Assembly (NCBI GenBank): GCA_943735955.1
Contig: OX030955.1
Location: 7,479,769-7,543,768 of the forward strand
Direction of reading: 5' to 3'
Length of the DNA stretch: 64,000 nt
DNA from: Piscicola geometra
Taxonomy: Eukaryota > Annelida > Clitellata > Hirudinida > Piscicolidae
The notes under the pieces were generated by a model. That model was not told where the DNA came from. It worked only from the letters and a program-made list of their open reading frames with translations, and ran no database searches. A program made the translations under genes and the position numbers. This document shows positions 1 through 23,371 of this stretch, piece by piece (the stretch's first letter is position 1; each line of letters starts with the position of its first letter).

Positions 1-2292
1 CAAGTTAGCAAATCACAAAATTGTATGTAACAAAAATTAAGTTTTACCTGAACACCACTAGACCCAAAGCATTCACTCCATTTTCTTTCTCTAAGGTGAA
101 GCTCCCATCATCAACTTCTCCGTACAATGGTTGTTTGGTACGTACCTGAAATGGTGGTTCGAATATCGGTGTGAGTTTAAAATATTTTTTTCTTTTTGTT
201 GTTGGTTGTTTGTGGGTGGGTTTTTGAGGATTCATTGTGAATTTGTAAGTTTTTGATTTAATGTGAATCTTCCCAACAATCTCACTTGAGTGAATGTCGC
301 CTCAAAAATGTTGTCCGGAAAAATGTTTCTGGTTAATAGAAAAAAAGTCGCCAAAAATATTTTTTTATGGTTTTTTAATGATTGAAAACAATGGAACAAA
401 TATTTTATTTAAAATAAAAAAATTTAATAAATTTTTATATTCATGCATCGGACATCCAAAGCTACAAAATGAGTCTATTCCATTTTTATAGAACAACGGT
501 AAGCTATAGGAAACGTTAGTCACACTAAAGTTTCAGCATAGTTTTAATTTTTTTAAATATTTAATTTGAACAAAAGCATTTCAGATAAGCAAACAATTTA
601 TGAATACTCTTTTGAATTTAATTCGTTATTTTCAGTTTAAAGGTTTATTTTATCGTTTTATTATTATTATTATTATTTTTGATGAATCTCACCTCACAAG
701 GTCAAAGATTGAGTCAAGTATATTGGCCGTACGAGCTTCTGTTAAATTTGCCTTCTTAGTCTGATTTAAAAAAAAGTTTTGATGAATTCTATTGTTTAAC
801 TTTTAAACTAATATTTATCTATTTATTGGTCTAGTTATTGAGATTTAAATATTTATTCATTTTTATTCTAAAATGCATCTACACGTTTACATTTTAAAAC
901 CATCTTACATTTTTTTTTTTATTCATCATTTTTTACCATACCTTTCACATATTTCTAAGACTATTTCTCATTAACCTGTCTTCCCACTCTTCCGCCAACC
1001 TTGTTTGATTCATTCCATCGACCCGCCATCCAATTCCTCCACTCACCATAGACCTGGAACCGGGCTTTATGGTCGTGACCAAGACAATGCCCAGCACGAC
1101 CGCAATGAGGGTGGTACTCACGTAGTACAAAAGAGCACATAGTCCTATTTTACCCGACTGAGGTGCAATTAGGAACGACAGATTTATTTTGTACTAAAGG
1201 GTTAAAGACGTTTTGAAAAAAGTTTGGGTTAATTTAGGTTTAAGGCAGTTTTGCAGATATTTTTGCTTGTGCATTAATGCAGGAAATCTCGAAGTATGTT
1301 GTGTTTAAAAAGATCCCAAATGAAATAATAAATTGTTTAATTATTTAATAGGTGGTTTCAAGCAAAGCTAGAAACGAAACCATTAATCTGTTAAGTTTTT
1401 ATTAACGAAGTTAAAATTTTCGCTAACAATTTATTAACTTTGAAAATCATAAACGGACTAATTAACTTTTAGTGTAACTTTTTATAGATTTCAGTTGATT
1501 AATTTTACTAAAACGAATCATTGTGATTTTAATATTTTTACATTAATTTCGAGAAGTCATTTCTTTAATTTTTGCAACTTTGTTTTTGATAATCAAGTAC
1601 GGGGTGTCACTTACAAAGGATACTTCACAGTAGCTATTTAAACTCTAGTCTTTCTTTTTTCTTTTTTAAAAGAATTTAAAAAAACGTCTTAACGGTAACC
1701 TCCGTTGAATTATACACAAATTTAATGAATAACGGTTATTGAAGTTAACTTTTCGGTTAAATAATTAACGATCAACAAAATAACTACTTGTTTGATTGGT
1801 TTAGGTATCAAGGATTAAAGCAACCACCCTTTAACGCCCTTATCAAACAAAAGAGTCACCACCAAACGACCTTCTTGAAATCCAGAGAGGCCATTCCACA
1901 AATGAGGCTTGTGACGATGAAAGGTATTGTGATTCCCTTCAGCATACGCAGCAACAACTCTCCAGGAAATCTTGGTGTGGTGTGTTTGAGAATTTTAATA
2001 TTTTCCGAGTGATTTTGAACTTGTTTCACAAGCTTTTTGTAAAGATTTATTGTTTTTTTTTAAATGTAGGTTTTGGGTCTTTGATACATTTTCTGTGTGT
2101 CAATTTATTAATCTTAATTAAAACTAAAATAACTGACTTGAAGTAAGAATGCTGTTTCGCTGTCCAGTTCTCGGTTACCTTGTACTCTCGCATCAACATC
2201 GACATCAGCACGCCCAGTAGGAGACTCGAGATGAGAAGGAAAATTAGGAGGTTCCGTCGGAGAAATCTTCCGATTTTTAAGACTTTTTCCAT
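1..2292 (-). CDS. SLC1-family excitatory amino acid (glutamate/aspartate) transporter, 5' part of gene
   Basis: Partial gene running off the left edge. Exons on the minus strand (high to low): 2292-2138, 1970-1871, 1157-1047, 760-693, 328-286 and 145-48; phases join cleanly, giving about 191 residues. The protein starts [16 protein letters not shown], the arginine-rich start of transmembrane segment 1 in SLC1 carriers, followed by [19 protein letters not shown] (TM2), [14 protein letters not shown] (TM3), the [16 protein letters not shown] motif and [10 protein letters not shown] (start of TM4). These carriers are plasma-membrane sodium-coupled trimers that take up glutamate or aspartate. The transport core (HP1, TM7 NMDGT, HP2) would lie beyond the window. 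ATG at 2292 is chosen because the family alignment begins there. Donor of exon 2 is a weak AAG|GTCGTT. An NLT N-glycosylation sequon sits in the exon 4 loop. Substrate preference cannot be read from this part. Confidence 0.93.
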
Positions 2293-2660
2293 GTTTAAAT
2301 TAAATATGGATAGAAAGATGATAGAAAGACAAAAAGTAGAGAAGGGGAACGGATTTTGATTAACTTTTGCTTGATGAAGGAAAGTAGATGGTTTTTTTTG
2401 TTATGTAGAAGCCTAAATTTTTGTCAAATAAGTTTTAACTTCTAAAAAAATATAAGAGATTTAATAGGTCAAATTTCTATTTAGAAATTGACATTCTAAA
2501 AATGTTACAAATTCTTTAATTAAGTTTTTTTTAATTATAAAAAACTATTTTATCTATTTGATATAAAATATATTTTTTTTCCAGATCCAATAAATTTTTA
2601 ATTTAGTTATTTCTAGTTTCTTAATTCTTCGGCTTAACTTACATTATAAGCTTACTTAGG

Positions 2661-3097
<437 letters not shown>

Positions 3098-3405
3098 TTA
3101 TAAACACACAAACAAATACATTTAACAAAACATGTATTTATTATTTCTGTTTAATGAAGCTTTCTTATTTTCTAAAGTGGAGTTTTAAAATTTTATGAGT
3201 AGATGATAAGAGTTTTCATTGAATTAATTAAAGATGAATTTTGAATTTTTTAAGTCTCACCACAACAAAACAAAAAACTATCTCACAACAACCACCACCA
3301 AATCCCCACTATAAAACTTACCATCCAAACAATTAAAGGTCTATAACAACCGCACAACTTTCCTATGATTATAAAAATACAGTTCTTTTTAAATACATTA
3401 TCAAG

Positions 3406-3902
3406 TACCGTAAAAAACCATGTATGAAACGCCTTTTTTATCTCTAAAATTTAATTTTGAAAGCTTATACATGGATTTTACAATATAGCAAGCCAAAGAT
3501 CATCAAAGCACATTACCAGGCACTCACGCTTTTTTTATGAATAACTGCTACAATTATATAACTTGGAATAAAAATATTTCATCAATAAATATATGAATTG
3601 TAAACTTTAATATTATAACTATCACTTTAATGAGATTAATTTTTAAATACTAATAAATTCTTTATAGCCTCAAAGCAACAAAATCATAAAAATAGGAGAA
3701 CAAAAAAAGGTTAAAGTAAATTTCGAGACAAACACCGTAAAACGCCATGAGGCGCACCCATGTATAAAGCGCATTCATGTATTTGATTGGCAAAAACAAT
3801 AATAAAGAGATTTTTTATATATATAAAAATTGGAAAAAAATAAAATCTTAAATGTGAATTTGATAGAAAATAATGTACGTCCTTACATTGTATTTACGGT
3901 AA
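3406..3902. mobile_element. Candidate MITE-like element with TACCGTAAA termini
   Basis: The left end at 3407 reads TACCGTAAA and the right end near 3894-3902 reads TTTACGGTA, its reverse complement. Inside are several copies of a CCATGTATRA/AARCGC motif in both orientations (about 3417-3432, 3466-3482, 3757-3772). Related single arms occur elsewhere in the window at about 8661-8686 and 13842-13868. No transposase frame is present. Inference only; boundaries and target duplication are not established. Confidence 0.4.
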
Positions 3903-4711
3903 TTATATTTCAGATTAGTTTCATTTCTTAGAATTAGTTTTTTTAAATAATTTTTTTGAGGCATCTACCATTATTTTTAAAAATAAATCTCAATTGATTA
4001 ATCAGCTGTTTGCATAACTATCCAACTATACTTCTCGAACATCTTCTAAAATAGCTTTTCTTGCACATGATTTTAACTAATCAAATAGATCATTTGTGTC
4101 TGTACTGTTAAGTTTTACAGTTTTATTTTTTTCTTTCAATGAAAAAAATTATATCTAAGAATTTTTTTAAACCTTATCAGAGTTTTAGTTCCCAATTTGT
4201 GATTTTAGAAACTTCAGTTATCAAATACAATTTTCAAAAACATCAACGAAACTCGCATTTTAAAAGCCTCAGAGCACCGCCAATAAAACCATTTGCAAAT
4301 CAATCAAGTCAAATAACACAGATGGAAATCATAGCACGAAGATTTTCAATTCCAGTGTATAATAAAAATATCAAGGTTTTCCATTTACAATCACTTGTCA
4401 GGAAACTATTCTTAGAAGAAGTAAAAATCTAACTTTTTTCAACGTTTTTTATATGATAATATTGTAAATTTCATATCATTTGATAGCATGGTTGTTAACG
4501 GGATTAAATATTCAAAAAGTTTAAATACAGGACAAATATGTTTATGATGATTTTTTCAAGTTTTTATAAGTCTTTTTCTTCTATTACAAAAACAAGTTTT
4601 TTCTTCTTATCATTGCTTTACTGAAATTGGAAAAATAAATAGTTATACGTTTAAAAGTCTTTTAATAAAAGAGTAAAAAATATGTAAAACTTATCTCGAA
4701 CACTTGTTGCC

Positions 4712-7700
4712 TCAATCTAAAACCATATTCAACCCTTCTTCCAATAAACCATTATAATTTATTTTTCCATCCCACAAACCCTTAGTAAGTTCCAAGATCC
4801 AAGAAAGGTATGCCATAACTCTGGTGAACACTGAAGGTCTCTTGGGCACTCCACAACCTGATTTTGGTCCAAATGACGTTATTCCCTGCAGGTACCAACG
4901 ACCATTCAAGCGGTTTTGACACACCAAAGGGCCACCCGAGTCTCCACTACAAGTACTCTTTCCCCCTTCCTCGTAGCCTGCACACATCTTAGTCTCAGTA
5001 ACGTATGAACCCCAATAATCTTCCTGCGTGCACACTTCATTGCTGATGATCGGAAGTTTCACTTGGTTTAAGGTGTATTTGCCAAACATATCATTCAAGT
5101 TGTCTACTCTCCATCCAGTGGCGTAGCACAAGTCATCAGGTCTTGCGTCGTCCGTGGGAAGACATACTGCTTTGACGTTATCATTGAATTCGAGAGGCGA
5201 ACTGGTGGAGAAATAAAATATGGCTCATGCGGCCATCCATCATTCTAAAACCAAAACATGTTTTCCCTAATTCATCCTCATTGCAGCACTTACCTCAATA
5301 GAATGATGGCAATATCGTGCAAGTCATTCGTCTCGTCACCTTCGTACTGGTGGTGTACAATAATGTCTTTGATGAGAGGCCTCTGTGTTGGACCATCTTC
5401 CGTCATAAACACATCGTAGTCACCTGGGGAAAAAAACTATTTATTTCTCTTCATAGTGGAAATGAAAACTAGCTGAATTCGAATCAGTGGCGTGATCGCA
5501 TATTCAAGTTTCAATATTATTCTTACATTATTCATTATTATTATTCATTATTATTATTATTCATTAATATTATTTCTTTTATTAAAATTAATATTATTTC
5601 TTTTATTAAAATTAATATTATTTCTTTTATTAAAATTAATATTATTTCTTTTATTAAAATTAATATTATTTCTTTTATTAAAATTAATATTATTTCTTTT
5701 ATTAAAATTAATATTATTTCTTTTATTAAAATTAATATTATTTCTTTTATTAAAATTAATATTATTTCTTTTATTGAAATTAATATTATTTCTTTTATTA
5801 AAATTAATATTATTTCTTTTATTAAAATTAATATTATTTCTTTTATTAAAATTAATATTAATTCTTTTATTAAAATTAATATTATTATTTTTATTATTAC
5901 CTGTTTCTATTTTTACAATCCCGTTGCCTAGGTACTCGCCTGTTTCAGTGTCATAACTACGAGCGAGGAGGGTAACTTATGAGTATGAGGATTGAAGAAG
6001 CAGAATTTTTGAATTATAAAATACAAACTCATGAATGACTGCAACAACACACCACTACAACCAGTGGTGCAACCAGGGGATTTGCATTTTTCATAATCAT
6101 TGAATTTTACTATATTCAGTCTGAAGTTTTCAAAATCAATAATAATTTTTTATATAAAAGTGAGCCCCTTTTCTTCAATTTTTTTCCTGGTTGTTTCACT
6201 GACTACAACACCTATCTTACCCACTAATAAAACAAACAATCACAATGTACTCATAAAACATACCACTACAACACACCACAACAACGAACCAATAAAACGG
6301 TTAATTACAACACACTTCTACAACACACCACTATGATACAATACAACACACCACTAAAACACACCACTATGATACAATACAACACACCACTACAACAAAC
6401 CACACACAAGCAATGGGCTGCAGTTAGAACAGCAGTGGGTGAGATGATGGAGCCGCCACACAATGATGTTTTTTCACCGTTCGGTGTTTCAATTATTACC
6501 TGATTGGTGTAGTTTTGAGATGATAAAGTTTAAAAAATTTTTCAATGTGCTTTAAAAATAATTAAGAAACGACAAAATAAATGGTATATATGTTCAACTA
6601 AAAAATTAATTCAGTACACACTTCCGGTACAACTTCATCCAACCAAAAATACACTCCAAATAATTTACTAGCCCCACAAAAAAATTAAATCCAATTCTTT
6701 TGGCGGCGGAATAGTCTAGCGGTAAAACGCTTGAGGTGCTCGAGAGAAATTTGGCACTTTATGAAAATAGAATTTTAAAAATTTCTAACAAACACCACTC
6801 AAACCTGCCAAGGCCACGAATGAGGCACGGCTTCTTCTCCATTAGTAATTCTCACACCAAGATTGGGTTGGATGGCAGGAAGGCCACAAGAGAGATCAGA
6901 CGGTCCTTGAGTTTGAGAGGGAAGGGTGGTTGTTTGCAAGTTATCCACGTCGATGAACTCCCACTGAAAGGAAAACTTTCCCAGATGGACAGAAGTGTCG
7001 GTATTGAAAAAAACCTTCAGTTCTTGACTAGTCGACTGGATTATTTCTGTAGGAATGTCCTTTCCGCAATATTTTCCAATCGTGTCAAACCACGAATCTT
7101 CCTCGTCCCTAACCTGTTTTAACAATAACGAAGTATTTTATTTTTTTAAATATTGATCACGATAGGAAATTTTCTTTAAAAAAGTATAAAATAAAATGAA
7201 ATTTTTTTAAAAGTGCTTATATTACATTCTTTTAGAGAAAGCGTAAAGATCTGGAAACATTCACTGGTATAAAAACATATTTTACTTAACAATCGAACAT
7301 TTAAAAATAAAGTACCAAAAAAAAAGAATAAAATGGAAAAATAATGATTGTGAAATAGTAAAAAACATCCGTCAAAACCAACCTCAACCGAATCCAAAAC
7401 ACAATCGTCGCTCGCTTCAATATCCATAGTTTTGAACTTCAGTTTGACCACATGGCCTGCAGGAGCCGAGAACGTCCATTTGCATTCACTGTTGTCTGAG
7501 TACTCATTTCGTTCGAATCCTGGAGACTTAACCACACCCGAGGGCGCCGTAAGCACCAGAGGCTGTTCTGAACCGCACGGATCAACTATGGGTTCAGGGC
7601 ATAGGAATTGTTATTTAAATTGTAATTAGAATTTTTATGAATTTATTTACTTTTTATCAATGATTAAATGAACTGATTAAAAAGTTTAAGCATAACCTAT

Positions 7701-8040
7701 GATTTATGTTGATTTAATATTCTCGCTAGGTTTCTGATCGCTTAAACGTAACTATATTAAGCGTAACAACAAACTTTCTCTGGGCTGAGGTGTTACCGTT
7801 ACTACAGTAGTTTCAACGATCGTCGTTTCGCTATTATACATATCCGATTTCTTTCCTTTCACATTTTTTCTATTCTTCAACCTATTAATCAAATTCTGCA
7901 CTAACTTCTCTGTGTCATCTTCTTCATCTTGATCGCCACCAGCACCCTTAGCATCATATTCACTGATTATTCCATCATCGAACCAACGGCTGTTTCCATG
8001 CTTGAATGCTTTAATATTTTTACCCTGACTTCTCACTGCC
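4712..8040 (-). CDS. Secreted CUB-domain chymotrypsin-like serine protease (S1 family), 5' end not found
   Basis: Exons: 8040-7775, 7585-7383, 7113-6805, 6499-6406, 5975-5901, 5423-5294 and 5201-4712 (stop TGA), about 521 visible residues with continuous phase. The first visible exon codes a charged linker, then comes a CUB domain ([19 protein letters not shown] to [10 protein letters not shown]), then the peptidase. The activation site is R|ITNGEEA, after a pro-region Cys in SCGLP. The triad is present: His in LTAAHC, Asp in NDLHDIAII, Ser in [10 protein letters not shown]. Position 189 (chymotrypsin numbering) is Ser and the cluster is KSTCSGDS, which predicts chymotrypsin-like rather than tryptic specificity; position 226 looks like Ser (KRPSVFTR) rather than the usual Gly. 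A signal-peptide exon must lie upstream of 8040 but I could not locate it. The intron 5424-5900 holds a 24-nt minisatellite. Substrate unknown; CUB-S1 proteins act in development, digestion or defence. Confidence 0.92.
5566..5888. repeat. 24-nt minisatellite in a protease intron
   Basis: About 13 near-identical tandem copies of a 24-nt unit containing TTTCTTTTATTAAAATTAAT. It lies wholly within the intron between exons 5975-5901 and 5423-5294 and ends about a dozen bases from the donor side of the upstream exon. The open frame across it (LILFLLLK repeats) is an artefact of the 24-nt period. Confidence 0.95.
6698..6760 (+). repeat. tRNA-like fragment (A-box only)
   Basis: The sequence GGAATAGTCTAGCGG resembles the 5' D-arm/A-box of a tRNA gene, but no B-box or matching acceptor stem follows. 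It lies in the protease intron between 6499 and 6805. Best read as the decayed head of a tRNA-derived SINE. Confidence 0.35.
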
Positions 8041-9732
8041 CTGTGGGTTGTGGCTTAAATTTATGATATATCAATTTTGAAATTGATTATTTTAAAAATT
8101 AGATGAAGTTTTATTTTTTCATTCTGATCATTTTTATTTATATAAAGAAAATAATAAAATATTATTTTTCAATGGGAAAATACAAATATAAAACGTTCTA
8201 AGTATTTATTTTAAATTTTTATAAAATTTAAAGATAAACCTATCAAAATACTTATTACAATAGAACGGTCGTTTCTAGAATACTATCCTGGTTGTAAATT
8301 AATTCGACTGTACAACTTGTTTTAAGCCAATTATTTTAGAAAGGAAAAAATAAATCCCATAAAATTGTAAATTCAAAAAATGTCACTCTTTCTTTATTGG
8401 GCAAGCTTCGTCTTACATTCAAAGAAATGAGTCAAACGACTGCAGCAGAGGTTTAATGAAGCTTTCATGATTTCAAATTACAGAGATATTATAGTCAGAT
8501 CCTTAAATTATGAATTGGTGTTAAAGTTTTATTTTTAGATATCGAATTGTTAGACACTTCTTAGATTCAATGTGGCATTGGTGCAGGTTTCACGATAGGC
8601 TTTACTGAGATACGATGTATTAGGCGCAACACTTTCTTAAAACTACTTTAGAAATAAAAAGTGCGTTTCATACATAGTTTTTACAATAATCTTAATATTT
8701 ATAAACCTTGAAAATATATGATAGTTTCAAAACGAAAAACTTCACAAACTTTTGGAGGCAGATCACTAGCAAAAGAACCACTAAAATACGTCTCAGAAAC
8801 ATTTCAAATAGATTTGGTTGAAGCTGAGTTTCATTTAAATAGATTTCAAAGCATATTTTTAACTGAATTTTTTTTCATTGAATCACCCTATCGCCAATTC
8901 ATTGTTAAAAATTTATAAATAATTGTTTAAATAAAAATTATACATGAGTAAGTTCTTGATGCAAAAATGTAAAAAAATCCTTTCATTCTATTCTTTACTG
9001 TACCAAGGTTTTCAAACAAATATTTATTACCTAACTTCAATTTTAATTACTTTTGTATATAAAATTATGAATTTATGAAAACTTCAGTGCAAAATAATTG
9101 ACATGAAATTTATATAAATAGATTTTAACGATTCACACAGAAAATGACATCGGGTATGCCAAGTATCAATATTCATTTATAATACACTAATATTTTAAAG
9201 ATACATTTTTAATGCGTAATTTAATGAGTAATCCCAACTCCAAAGGCTCATGTTTGGACTATATTTAAAAGCGATAGTTGTGTCATTTCTTGTGTATCCC
9301 ATTCAATCATGGGGTTAAGATATGCCTCAAACCTCCATGTCTTTGTGTTCATTTGAAAGCTCAATGACTGATGAGACGAAATCAAAAATGGTTTAATGAA
9401 TTGCTATTCAAGTTTTTGAAGAGAAAATCAAGCAACAACATCTAAGATTAAACTATAAATCATTTCTAAAGGAAACCAGCTTTCAAACACCTCGTAACCA
9501 CCACATCTCTTAATCAACAAACATCGAGTGTTCTTGTATTTAAAAAAACAAGCCTTAATCTTGGTTTATTTGAAAGCACAATTACTCATGAACTGAGTCA
9601 AAATAATGATTTTGTGAACTGCAAGTCAATTGCAAGTTTTCTTAGCAGCAAATAAGCAAACACCTTTAAATAAACTACCAGTCACATCAAAATGAAACCA
9701 CTTTCACCCTTCCTGGGCACCACGACCACACC
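8041..9732. other. Gap between protease 5' side and listerin 3' end
   Basis: No complete gene seen. It should contain the missing first exon of the protease and the 3' UTR of listerin. One arm of the dispersed CATACAT/GCGTTT motif lies at 8661-8686. The frame at 8718-8918 (plus) has no recognisable domain. Confidence 0.5.
9565..9570 (-). terminator. Candidate polyadenylation signal of listerin
   Basis: AATAAA on the minus strand about 160 nt after the listerin stop codon at 9733. It is the first hexamer I see downstream, so it is plausible, but unproven. Confidence 0.5.
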
Positions 9733-21306
<11,574 letters not shown>

Positions 21307-23104
21307 TTTATTCTAATGAGCGGGAAAAAGAACTTGAAGTATTGCTTTAATTATTTCTCAATATAAGTTGTCGTTAAGCAAGAATGGCTTACAATATGTC
21401 AAGTCTTTGTTTAAAAGTGAATTATTGATACAGCTTAGAAAAGGTTTAAAAAAATGTTGCACAAATTAGTATTGAAAAAACTATTAATTGAATATTCAGA
21501 ATATAGTTATATAAGTATCTACTACAATCATATGGGAGTAAAAAATTATGAATTAAATCTTTTTTTAAACTTTAATTTGAAACATTTCGTTTAAATTTAA
21601 AATCTGTTTATCAGATCTAGATAAAATTCAAACAAGTTTTGGTTTTTCATGCAAGAAGCTTTCTATAAAACAATTGATTAATGCATTATTTCCATCCATC
21701 ACTCAGTTGGCTGTAAAAGTGTGAAAGTATTTTGCCATGACGTCAAAAGTATGAAAAAAAAAATATATATATAAAAAATTGAAATTTATAAATTCTGCCC
21801 AAGATTCTTTATTTTAAATTTATTTATTTAATTAAAAACATCAATCTTCAAAGTTTTACTTCTTATTAATATTTATCTAAACGCATTTGATTATAATAAC
21901 ATTTTGACCAAACAGAAGAACAAATTTAAAACATCTGAAGAATACTGGTGGAAACTTTAGAATATTCAGTTTTGAATAAAACGTTAATCTCTTAAATTTC
22001 AGAATTAAACCAAATTCTTTCATAAATCTTTTTGTTTTTTGGCCATTATATCGGACATAATTTATTCGTTTAATTTCCACTGTTTCCTGGAAACAATTGC
22101 ATTATTTAGCCTTCATAGATTCTTTTTTTTTCTTTAAAATGTAAATTTCTTTTATATAAACAATTCTGATAAAAATTTTATTACATTTGTAAGAAAAAAA
22201 ATTCAAATACTATTTCATACTAATGTCAAACATTAAAAAAACATTGCGTTAAAATACGATTAACGGACGATTAATAATTTTAATCGAATGATTAACGACG
22301 ATTACAGTTTTTAATCATGGAACTCCTCTAGTCTTTTATTTATTAAACATTTTTTTATAATATCTTTTCATATTAATTTGTAATATTATTTAAAAATCCC
22401 ATTTATATAGATAAACTATGTGAAAAAAAACTAAAAATTTTCTATAAGCGTATTGTCTGAACATTTTGCGGTATTACTTCAACCGTTTTAAATAGTCTTT
22501 AAACTCTTTTTTGTTGGAGAATTAGTTCAGTATTCACAAACTTTTTACACTTCTTTAAATGTTTAATTTAGTTTTAATGAGCCATCCTTTAACTGTTTGA
22601 AATAGTGACATTCATCTTTATAGGCCCAACAATGTATGTCCTCCCTCAATCGAAGGGTGGGTATCAGACAATGAGGTTCTGATATCATTACCCATGAATA
22701 CGTGCTTACATATACATATATAATACGTTTCAAAATAATGTATATATGTTGTTAAATAATATATATATATGTTTTCAAAATATATATATATGTTTTAAAA
22801 CAACACAGGGTAACAATGCAATGAATGGCTGCTCTTGTATTTTGACAGACTTGCAAAACATAAACCTTATTTAAGACATTTATAGTTTGAGAGAAGTGTG
22901 GTTTGGAAATTATAGAAGAATTTAAAGCCTAATTTATTTATAACTTAGGGTTTTAAACATATTTTTCATCTGTATCGTTGAGTCTTGAACTCCTTTACAT
23001 GGGTGAGTTTTTATTTTTTCAACGACTACCATATTTATTTGACAAATAAAGTTCAAAGCTTTTTTTTGTGTAAAGTAACACGCCTTCCGCTTTTCGAGGA
23101 GGAA

Positions 23105-23371
23105 TATTTCGGGGAGCGGGGATGGCTTAGTTGGTAGACGTCGGACTTGCAACTTAAAGGTTGCCAGTTCGAATCCTTGGAAGCAACCGTGAACTATCAT
23201 ATACCTAGTGTATATGATGCGGTGTTTGCGACGTATGCATTGAAAGATGTGTACGTCGTGTGGAGTGGCGCCTTGGCGCATAAGAACCATGGTTCTCTGA
23301 ACCATTGTAACATGGCATGCGTCTGTCAGGCTGTGAATAGTATAGACCAAAAAAAAAAAAAAAAAAAAAAA
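23105..23371 (+). mobile_element. tRNA-derived SINE with poly-A tail
   Basis: The head carries an A-box (TGGCTTAGTTGG) and a B-box (AGTTCGAATCC) at tRNA spacing, followed by a non-tRNA body and ending in an uninterrupted A run of about 24. The body includes GGCGCATAAGAACCATGG and CATTGTAACATGGC; its distal part is repeated at 11230-11296. This is the standard structure of a pol III-transcribed SINE moved by a LINE. The anticodon loop is not clear enough to name the parent tRNA. Confidence 0.88.

Noticed and set aside
945..1050. Extension of the transporter exon beyond 1047 into [11 protein letters not shown]
   Set aside because: The donor ATG|GTGAGT at 1047 restores the family alignment with the next exon ([23 protein letters not shown]); the longer reading has no match and the wrong phase.
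4139..4432. 97-codon plus-strand frame
   Set aside because: No domain, no codon bias and no splice or polyadenylation context; consistent with chance in AT-rich DNA.
5566..5888. CRISPR-like tandem repeat
   Set aside because: No spacers between units and an animal gene context; a simple minisatellite.
5492..5956. 154-codon plus-strand frame with LILFLLLK repeats
   Set aside because: Created by the 24-nt period of an intronic minisatellite; it overlaps a real protease exon on the other strand.
8718..8918. 66-codon plus-strand frame
   Set aside because: No recognisable feature; expected by chance at this length.
23107..23190. Functional tRNA gene
   Set aside because: A- and B-boxes are good, but the acceptor stem does not pair and the unit continues into a body and poly-A tail, so it is a SINE head.
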